Origin: Chara braunii
Lineage: Eukaryota > Streptophyta > Charophyceae > Charales > Characeae
Length of the DNA: 25,093 bases
Direction: 5' to 3'
Assembly: GCA_003427395.1 (NCBI GenBank)
Contig: BFEA01000011.1
Span: 4,811,603 to 4,836,695, forward strand
Each line of letters opens with the position of its first letter. Positions within the stretch are counted from its first letter, which is position 1. The notes under the pieces are model-generated. The model made no database searches. It saw only the letters and a program-made list of their open reading frames with translations, and had not been told where the DNA came from. The translations under genes and the position numbers were made by a program. Below, one piece after another: positions 18,410-25,093 of this stretch.

Positions 18410-20126
18410 ATGACCAATGCCGCCATTGCCAATACGCAAGACAACCCCAAGGGGTCGGTTACTCCTCCAATTCTAGTTCAATAGGCAGATAAAAAGCAAC
18501 TAGCATTTCTCAAACGTCTCAAGCTATACTCGAAGACTACTGCAAGTGAACTTCGCAAATGGGAACAGGGAGAAGCTGCCCACCAGCAGGAGACTCAACG
18601 CCAACTGGCAGAGGCCGAGTCAACGCGTCAGCGGGCCGCAGCAGAAGTTGCAGCAGCCACACGGTTACAGCAACAGCCGGTCGAGGCAAGTCAGAATCAA
18701 GTCCGTGACCAGCTTACAATGGAGCTCGCAAACGAAAAATCTATGTACCATAGGTTACTTCGACAACAACACTTTCAAGCAACCGAAGGACAAGAGGAGC
18801 CGACCGAGGAAGAGAGAAGCAAGGAAGCCATAACAGTATTGATGGAAAATTTGTTGTACACGTGCAATTGGCAGCAATGCGAACTGATGGTCATGTGGCA
18901 TATCTTCATCTGCTATGAAGAAACTTTTCGGACGCTGGAACAGAAGATCGCTGCCTTGCAGATCGCGAACAGCGACCAGCAGGCCGTCAACAGTCATCAG
19001 TAGACCATCAACGAGTTGCTGCAGACCAATGTCAGCACGGGGTTGGCACGACTATCTGCAGTTGAGTCGACGGGCAGTGCAGTTTCAGACTGCAGCCTAG
19101 CTTTGGCCTCTCAAGCCAAGCAACTCGAAGAACGGATCAACCATGTAGTTGCATCCCTTGGCGACATCAACAAGTTTGTCGGCACGCCAACAGTCAACAA
19201 TCAGCTGTAGACACTCAACGACCACGTTCAACAACGATTGACCGCAGTCGCCAAGGAATAAAAAATGTCAAACTTCAAGATTGAAAAATTCGACGACTAC
19301 CACAAGACCTATCCGCGCAGGCGGACGTACATCACGTCCTACCCGAGCGGAGGCTTGACGCGCTCTACCTCCAGCTCATCGGGGGGGCACAAGAATTAAT
19401 GACTCATGTGGTCGTCACGATGGAGTGTAGCATCGCCACCCTCCACACCAAGATATCTTGGGAGGACTTCGAGAAGAAATGGAAGAACCGGTTCATGGTC
19501 AATAATGACAAACGTCGCGCATTGAACAAGATCTTCCACACGTTTCAAGACCAGCAACCATCACGGGAATGGTTGTCGGAGTGGCAGAGACACGTCACCA
19601 CCCCAGAGTTGAACCTACCGTTCGACTCAATCCGGGCCGAGTTCTTCGCCCAATCTTGCAACGCCTTGACAGCTACCCTTGGCAGTGAATTTCAGTATGA
19701 GACCTTCGATGCGATGATCTCAAAGGCAAGGGAACTCATACAAGGTAACCAGCGAGCGGCCGATGAGGCTCGCCAACAGTCTGGTTGCGTGGAGAAAAAC
19801 AAAGGTTAGCGGACGTCGCAAGTAGCAGCGATCCAACGAGGATCTAGTGAGGACCACGCAGCCGCTTCAACATCAAGTGATGGAGAAGTGCCGGCAGCGA
19901 TACCACCACAACGCTCAAGACCCCGTAGGAAAAACACAAGGTGAAAACAGCGTCGGCGAATGGAGCGAGACAGTCACCATGGACAAAGTTCGGGATCACC
20001 GAAGACATGTTCAAGTTACTGCAGAAATGGGTGTGTTGTTTATGGTGCAACAGCACCAAACACATCACTAGTACGTGCCCAGATAAGGACAAAAAAAATG
20101 TCAAGTGTCCAGGCTCGAGAAACTGA
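18410..20126 (+). pseudogene. Retrotransposon gag (capsid and nucleocapsid), broken
   Basis: Gag packages element RNA into cytoplasmic particles. Reading starts at ATG 18410 (MTNAAIANTQDNPKGSVT) in frame 2 and stays in that frame to about 19310 through stops at 18482, 19001, 19208 and 19259. This first part is Gln- and Glu-rich and predicted coiled coil (ETQRQLAEAESTRQRAAAEV; FRTLEQKIAALQIANSDQQA). Frame 1 (about 19325-19935, stop at 19807) carries the conserved capsid-like core with WEDFEKKWKNRFMVNN and EWLSEWQRH. Frame 3 (19941-20126) carries the zinc knuckle. Frames must change twice, so no functional product is possible from the present sequence. The assignment of the start rests only on the position of this ATG. 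Confidence 0.8.
20037..20078 (+). other. CCHC zinc knuckle (nucleocapsid) within gag
   Basis: CLWCNSTKHITSTC fits C-x2-C-x4-H-x4-C exactly. All four zinc ligands are present. It is followed by the basic stretch DKDKKNVK. In the family this knuckle binds element RNA. Confidence 0.9.
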
Positions 20127-21092
20127 GCACCACGGGAAGTGCAGCGACATCACTTTCCAGTCAACCGGACTCGGCTGGTTTGCTAGCAGTCTCTCTCACG
20201 CCCGGGGATGCCGCGGTAGTCGCAAGTTCTCAGATTTACTTTGACAACTATGCTGTCCAGCTGGTCCCTCCGTTGAACCAGCCTCTCCACGTGCAAGATT
20301 CAAGCACATGCGAGGTGTTACCGTCGTTGGCCAACGAACCAGTTGCTTCGCCAACCCTTCTATCAGAGGGTCTGTCAACTTGGGCGAGTCTTGAGGAACT
20401 CGACCTGTTGACGGTTGAGGACTTCCAATGGTTGCCTCTTTCCTCCGCCGGTTCTTTCCCAACACCACATTGCAACGCCCTGATGGCACATTTGCGCGAA
20501 TACTTGCACGCTGCAGTACCACCTCCGTTGACGGATGACGGAGTAGCGGTTGTTAACCTTCGCAACTACCTCGCGAAGATCGACCACGAGCACGCAACGC
20601 AAGGGTACGTCGACATCGACGCGCGGCTCCTCCACATCCGCATTCAGATCGGAAAGGCGACCTGCAGTTCCTTGATCGATTGTGGAGCGACTCACAACTA
20701 TATCAGCCAAATCTTTATGGCACGCGTCGGGCTTGATTCGCACGTTTGAAGGAAAAGTCAGCCTACGTACGTCGCGTTGGTCAATGGTCACACGCAAAAG
20801 TCAATCGACTGTTGTGTTGACTTCGTGTCCGTGTACTTTGCCCAGCTAGCATGCGAGGCCGTGTCATTTAACATCTTGGATACTAAGTTCAATATGATCT
20901 AAGGCATGTCGTGGCTGCAAAGCGAAGACCATCCGGTAAAGTTTTTCTGATGCACCATCCACGTTCGTAATCGCCGTGGCGAACTAGTCCCGTGCACGGT
21001 GGCGCTTCCTCATCCTTCAATTGGTTGTCACATGGTCTCCGCGGCGAGTATTCGCCAATCCATCAGCCGACACGACATCGAGGAGATGGGCA
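20105..21092 (+). pseudogene. Retroelement aspartic protease region, broken
   Basis: In frame 2, LIDCGATHNYIS (20672-20707) corresponds to the family's D-S-G-A-T catalytic loop with Ser replaced by Cys; the catalytic Asp is at 20678. Further on, FNILDTKFNMI-stop-GMSWL (around 20868-20917) matches the second conserved protease motif. The frame is interrupted by TGA at 20747, TAA at 20900 and TGA at 20948, then lost near 21090. The long N-terminal part (20105-20600) is a poorly conserved linker between nucleocapsid and protease. The protease normally cleaves the Gag-Pol polyprotein. Confidence 0.8.
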
Positions 21093-21939
21093 TTTGACGC
21101 CCTCACATCCGTTGACCAGCCCAAGACGGGCACATCGAACCCACGCATCATTGAGCTTTTGGACAGCTATGAGGATGTCTTCCAAGCTCCCGCCGGAGTA
21201 GTACTGGATCGGCCCATACGACACGGGATCACTCTCGAGGACGGCGTCGTACCTCCACGCGGATGTATTTACCGAATGAGTGAAGAGGAGCTTCAAGTGC
21301 TTCGGGCACAACTAGACGACCTCTTGGCCAAGGGCTGGATTCGCCCTAGCTGTTTGCCATACGGTGCTCCCGTTCTCTTCGTCTGGAAGAAGAACAAGGA
21401 CCTTCGTTTGTGTATCGACTATCAAAAACTTAACTCGCAAACGATCAAGAACGCCGACCCTCTCCCACGGATCGATGATCTCCTCGAGCGACTAGGTGGC
21501 GCCAAGTACTTCTCGAAGTTGGACCTCAAATCAAGCTATCACCAGATCGAGATCCAACCAAGACATCAGTACAAAACCGCGTTCAAGACGCGGTATGGGC
21601 ACTTTGAGTGGATCATCATGCCATTCGGTCTCACCAATGCCCCAACTACCTTCCAAGTGGCTATGACGACAGAATTTTGCGACCTGCTCAACAGCACCGT
21701 ACTCATTTACCTTGATGACATCTTGGTTTATAGCTGGTCGCTGGATGACTCGGAGCATCTCGAGCACCTTCGCGTCATTTTGGAGTGGCTCCGTATCGCC
21801 AAATACAAGGTGAACCGTAACAAGTGCGAGTTTGTCTAGCAAGAGCTGGAGTATTTGGGCCATTACGTTACATCGCAAGGCATTCTTCCGCTCGTGGACA
21901 AAGTACAAGCCATTCAAGATTGGTTGGACCTCGCGAGTA
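21093..21939 (+). pseudogene. Ty3/gypsy reverse transcriptase domain, nearly intact, one stop
   Basis: Frame 3 is open from 21021 to TAG at 21837. The domain begins around IELLDSYEDVFQAP and GITLEDG (21150-21240). It shows GWIRPS, LRLCIDYQKLNSQTIKN, YFSKLDLKSSYHQIEI, the FEWIIMPFGLTNAP block (MPFG at 21618) and the catalytic YLDD at 21708-21719 followed by ILVYS. Reading continues past the stop as QELEYLGHYVTSQGI in the connection region, up to the frameshift near 21940. This is the best preserved stretch of the element. The enzyme copies element RNA into cDNA. Confidence 0.95.
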
Positions 21940-22500
21940 CTACTGACGCTCCTTTATCGGCTTAGCATCATATTACACGCGCTTCGTCAAAAGTTTCCAA
22001 CGGATCGCTGCACCATTGACGCGACTTCAGTCCCCCTTGGTGCCCTTCGAGTTCAACGACGAAGCCCGACATGCGTTCCATACGCGGAAGACGACCTTGC
22101 TTCAAGCTCCCGTCTTGAGCATCTATGACCCGACCTTGCCAACCAAAGTGACTACGGATGCTTCCGACTGTGACATTGGCGTGGTTTTGGAACAGAATGA
22201 CAACATAGACTGGCATCTGGTTGAGTACTTCAGCCAAAAGGTGCCGCCCATCAATTCCCTGGATGATGCGAGCGAGGAAGAACGAACTGCTAGCTTTTGT
22301 CAGGATACTTAAGCGTTGGCGTCACTTTGTCCTCGGGCGTCGGCGATTCACGTGCGCAACGGACAACAATCCGTTGACTTATTACAAGATGTAATACACA
22401 GTGAGCAGCATGATCGGTCGCTGGATGTACTTCATTGACCAGTTCGACTTCACCTCTAAGTATATTCGGAGCCCCTTGAACAAGGGGACGGATGCTCTCT
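21940..22500 (+). pseudogene. Retroelement RNase H domain, frameshifted
   Basis: Frame 2 (about 21944-22283) reads GLASYYTRFVKSFQRIAAPL, then TRLQSPLVPFEFNDEARHAF and KVTTDASDCDIGVVLEQ. Frame 3 resumes at 22284 with ELLAFVRILKRWRHF and ATDNNPLTYYKM, then a stop at 22392. The catalytic Asp (22157), Glu (22284) and Asp (22362) are all readable, but on both sides of a frame change. The first shift (near 21940) is undone by the second (near 22283), so reverse transcriptase and integrase share one frame. The domain removes RNA from the RNA-DNA hybrid. Confidence 0.85.
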
Positions 22501-23734
22501 CGCGAAGACCCGATTTTTGCGCCTTGGTGCACTCCACATTCAGCCTCGACGAGGACTTGCAACAACATTTTGTAAACGGCTATAAGTTGGATCTGGGATT
22601 CTTCACACTCTACGTGGACTTCTTATTAGATTACCCCCCGACAAGCAATTATCGCATCATCAACGACTACTTACTTCTCCATACACGAGACAAGGACTTG
22701 TTGTGTGTTCCCCAAAACCGCATTTTGTGCACTCGCCTCCTTGGCAAATACCACGATTCGTGGCTGGCGGGACACCTTGGTGTCGCACGCACGCTTGCAC
22801 AACTCTGTCAGCGATTCCACTGGCCGGACATCATCAGCGACGTCAACCGGTACATTCAGTCATGTGCAGTTTGCCACCGAAACAAAGGGCGCCCTCAGCT
22901 CCCATACGACGAACTGAAACCTTTACCGATCCCTCGAGAACCAGGTCTCTCCATTGCTATGGATGTGACCAGTCCTTTTCCTCGCGATCCCCTTGGCCAT
23001 GATGGTATTCTCACGGTCATCGACCGTTTGAGCAAATACACTCGATTTCTTCCATGCAAGTATCATGCGACGAGTCCCGAGCTAGCACGACTTTTGCATA
23101 CCGGTTGGTTTTGCAGCCACGGCGTCCCGGAAGACGTCATTACTGACCGCGACACTCGTTTCATGTCAGCCTTTTGGACGACACTCATGGTGGAATCCAA
23201 CATCAGCATGAAATCAAGTTTTGCACAGCATCCTCAAACGAATGGGCAAACGGAACGTGTGCACCAGACTGCGCAGATGATGCTCCGCACACTCATCCAC
23301 CCGGATTAGAAAAATTGGGTTGACCGCCTTCCCGACATTGAGTTCGCCTACAACACTTCAGTGCACCCAACGATCGGCGTGACTTCATTCGAGTTGCATC
23401 ACGGTGGACCGAGAGGCTGCATCTTCGCAGACATTTTGCTTCCATGGGTTGCCGATATTGACGTCGCTTGCTCCCCCGCTTCTACATGGAAGTACAGGTA
23501 TCAAGCCCGCACAAATATCAAAAGGCTCAGGTCTGTATATAGCAGCAAGCGAACCGGCGCCGCATCCCATGTCCAATCAGCGTCGGCGACCTTGTTTGGG
23601 TCACCTCCGAGGAATTCACGCTCGAGTAGCACGTCTCGCGCAAGCTCCTCCCTAAGTGGTTTGGGCCATGGAAGGTCACTTCAGCAGTTGGCGACGACCC
23701 CGCAGTTCCCTCTTGCGTGATCGATTCCCCCACA
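22501..23734 (+). pseudogene. Retroelement integrase, broken in the C-terminal part
   Basis: Frame 3 runs from the RNase H end to TAG at 23307 and on to about 23490. The zinc-binding region is YHDSWLAGHLG...FHWP...SCAVC (22749-22874). The catalytic triad is Asp at 22962 (AMDVT), Asp at 23145 (ITDRDTRF) and Glu at 23253 (NGQTERV); the last two are separated by exactly 35 residues, the D-x35-E spacing of integrases. The GPY-like C-terminal part lies in frame 2 (23495-23734) with VGDLVWVTSEEF and KLLPKWFGPWKV, and stops at 23528 and 23614. In the family the enzyme inserts cDNA into chromosomes. Confidence 0.95.
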
Positions 23735-23735
23735 T

Positions 23736-23984
23736 TTGACAGTTCATATAGTATTTCACCCTTCGAAGCTGGCGATCTACACTCCAGCCTCCCCAGCGGA
23801 CTTTCTGGGCAGACGTTCATACAACCCTCCTTCAATGGACGGGCACCAAGAGGTCGACCGTGTGCTCGCACATTGCAAGCACGCCAACAAACCAATGCAG
23901 TACAAAGTCACATTCAAGCAGTGCGATACCAACGACACACGTTGGATTTCACGAGTTGACCTGAAGGCCTGTGCAACCGGCTGA
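23736..23984 (+). pseudogene. Chromodomain-like C-terminal tail of the integrase
   Basis: Frame 3 reads TVHIVFHPSKLAIYTP, then PPSMDGHQEVDRVLAH and QYKVTFKQCDTNDTRWISRV before the terminal TGA at 23982. The EVDRVL start, the YKVTF strand and the conserved Trp with a following acidic or polar stretch resemble a chromodomain, as found on chromovirus integrases, where it directs insertion to modified histones. The short length and the missing downstream helix make this a divergent example. It is separated from the integrase body by a frameshift near 23735. Confidence 0.65.
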
Positions 23985-24111
23985 ACACGCTGAGGCGTTC
24001 ATACCCCCCGGGGCCGCGTTCATTCGCATTCAAACGCGCTGCGTGCCACGTGGCGCGAAAAAATTGAACGCGACCTCGGGGGGCGCGCGCGCGTGTTGCA
24101 GACTACGAGGT

Positions 24112-24170
24112 GGTGGACCTCGTTCAACGAACCCCGAAAGTGCAAAAAAAAGCACCCCCGGAGGTCCACC
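24112..24170 (+). other. Branched hairpin downstream of the retroelement
   Basis: GGTGGACCTC (24112-24121) pairs exactly with GAGGTCCACC (24161-24170). Inside lie two small hairpins: GTTC-AAC-GAAC (24122-24132) and GTGC-A8-GCAC (24140-24155). The whole can fold as a three-way junction. It may belong to the retroelement's 3' untranslated region or LTR, or to the flank of the foldback element. Confidence 0.75.
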
Positions 24171-24197
24171 CCCCCTACCGCATCACCCCCCGCCATA

Positions 24198-25020
24198 TGT
24201 GAATGCTCCTTTTTTTTTCGGGGGGGGTGGGGGAATCCCCCTAACACGGCTCAGACAGCCCATGCAGGCTCTCTAAAGGGTCCTCGCAGCCATGTAGCGC
24301 ACACCCCCCCACCAAAATCAAGGCAGGCAGTGAATATGAAGGAGAGCAGGAGCTGGCCGACTATATACTGGAGATTGGAATTCAGGTCTGTGTTTCAGCA
24401 GTTATGGGTTGCTCACGTAGCTAGGCCGTGTTGGTCTCTGCACGTCATTCTCAGGGCTTGGCTGCACTACTCACCAATTGTGCAAAACTAGAATGAATCT
24501 TTTGTAGAACATGGAATAATACGCCGCCATATGTTGTTTTTTTTTATCTCGTTTTTTTTTTTTTTTTTTTCCTAGTTTATCTTTTTTCTCGTTTTTTTTT
24601 TTCTCATTTTTCTTTTTTTAGGAATACGTGCAGTGGCCGTAAAAGAAAATAAAAAAAAAAGAAAAACGAGAAAAAAAAAGACAAAACATATGGCGGCGTA
24701 TTATTCCACGTTCTGCAGAAGATTCATTCTAGTTTTGCACATTTGGTGAGTAGTGCAGCCAAGCCCTGAGAATCACCTGCAGAGACCAACACGACCTAGC
24801 TACATGAGCAACCCATAACTTCTGAAACATGGACCTGAATTCCAGTCTCCAGTATATATTCGACCAGCTCCTGCTCTACTTCATATTCACCACCTGCCTT
24901 GATTTTGGTGGGGGGGTCTGCGCCACATGGCTGCGAGGACCCTTCAGAGAGCCTGCATGGGCCGTCTGAGCCATGGTAGGGGGATTCTCCCACCCCCCCC
25001 GAAAAAAAAAAGGAGCATCC
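24198..25020. mobile_element. Foldback-type element: long inverted repeat of ~340-bp arms
   Basis: The left arm starts at about 24198 (GTGAATGCTCC, T run, CG8) and runs to about 24575. The right arm is its inverted copy from about 24640 to 25020 (ending AAGGAGCATCC). I count about 27 mismatches over roughly 330 aligned bases, around 92% identity, with few indels. The centre (about 24576-24640) is unpaired or T/A-rich. Long terminal inverted repeats with little or nothing between them are typical of foldback elements. The frame that is open over the left arm (24093-24491) is disrupted in the right arm, so coding is unlikely. The element lies about 210 bp after the retroelement's last codon, possibly inside its 3' LTR. 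Confidence 0.85.
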
Positions 25021-25093
25021 ACACACACACACACACATTCACACACATATTCACACACACACAGACACACATTCACACACACACACACACACA
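25011..25093 (+). repeat. AC-rich microsatellite at the window edge
   Basis: From 25020 onward the sequence is AC repeats interrupted by ATTCACAC words, running off the window. It abuts the outer tip of the right foldback arm. The left tip has CATATGTGAATG, whose words (ATATGTG, GTGAATG) also occur in the reverse complement of this tract. The tract may therefore be an expansion of the element's own terminus. Confidence 0.9.

Larger units (their letters stand above)
18410..23984 (+). mobile_element. Degenerate Ty3/gypsy (chromovirus-like) LTR retrotransposon, internal region
   Basis: Domains appear in the order gag, CCHC knuckle, aspartic protease, reverse transcriptase, RNase H, integrase, chromodomain-like tail. 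This order, with integrase last in pol, defines Ty3/gypsy rather than Ty1/copia. Frames change near 19315, 19940, 20110, 21090, 21940, 22283, 23495 and 23735, and at least a dozen in-frame stops interrupt the domains. Domain order and spacing are otherwise preserved, so decay is by point changes and small indels, with possible small deletions in gag near 19310-19390. Flanking LTRs were not identified. A polypurine-like G run and a TGTTGC at 24093 could mark the start of a 3' LTR, but this is speculative. Confidence 0.9.

Noticed and set aside
20196-20797. Long minus-strand open frames over the retroelement
   Set aside because: They are antisense shadows of the protease region, which has clear motifs on the plus strand.
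23527-23895. Minus-strand 122-codon frame
   Set aside because: It is antisense to the integrase tail and chromodomain, which are recognisable on the plus strand.
24093-24491. 132-codon frame over the left foldback arm, as a possible transposase
   Set aside because: There is no transposase motif, the right arm has a stop in the matching frame, and the sequence is explained as an inverted repeat.
1-25093. Bacterial-style operon, defence or secretion system
   Set aside because: There are no adjacent co-directional intact genes, no ribosome-binding sites and no matching families; the content is eukaryotic repeats.

Overview
The window looks like accessory, repeat-packed nuclear DNA of a eukaryote of the green lineage. 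The evidence is a Ty3/gypsy retroelement with a chromodomain-like tail, an L1-type LINE remnant, a U6 snRNA-like sequence, many poly-A/poly-T and dinucleotide tracts, and no operon or Shine-Dalgarno layout. The wording of the retroelement proteins reminds me of elements abundant in charophyte algae such as Chara. That placement is an inference from memory, not something the sequence proves. I see no intact host protein gene; every recognisable coding stretch is broken.

Layout. 231-1113 is a LINE reverse-transcriptase C-terminal remnant read through three frames with a damaged catalytic box. 1114-3290 has no recognisable gene, apart from a 163-codon open stretch of unknown meaning. 3290-5120 is a mosaic of diverged repeats: three copies of a 44-bp motif, one of them inverted, and five copies of a GGTTACAGGG-anchored unit. 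5121-8770 is mostly AT-rich or unassigned and holds a 52-bp tandem duplication. 8784-8901 has perfect palindromes and a GATT microsatellite. 9426-10245 looks like a decayed non-autonomous DNA element with GC-rich CGAACG palindromes at both ends. A perfect 18-bp inverted pair brackets 10268-11008. 11211-11282 is a 30-bp tandem repeat.

The most unusual part is 12130-14713. It is a run of hairpin-forming sequences: isolated perfect hairpins first, then a ~123-bp tandem array (13001-13624) whose units each carry an inverted repeat, then ten copies of a 20-bp core (13911-14713). The core's flanking bases differ from copy to copy, yet in the best copies they remain complementary. The two arrays share a CATTC..CTTAGAAA apex, so they may be one family.

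15884-16762 holds four diverged copies of a repeat beginning with a splice-donor-like GGTAAGT. 17312-17413 (minus strand) is a U6 snRNA-like sequence, probably a pseudogene. 18410-23984 is a degenerate Ty3/gypsy element in the order gag, zinc knuckle, protease, reverse transcriptase, RNase H, integrase, chromodomain-like tail. Its catalytic motifs are largely readable, but it carries many stops and frameshifts. No pair of LTRs could be matched by eye. Just downstream, 24198-25020 is a foldback structure with ~340-bp arms about 92% identical, followed by an AC-rich microsatellite that runs to the window edge.

No cooperating gene system is visible. The window is a record of transposon insertion, decay and repeat amplification, with the hairpin array as the main unexplained structure.
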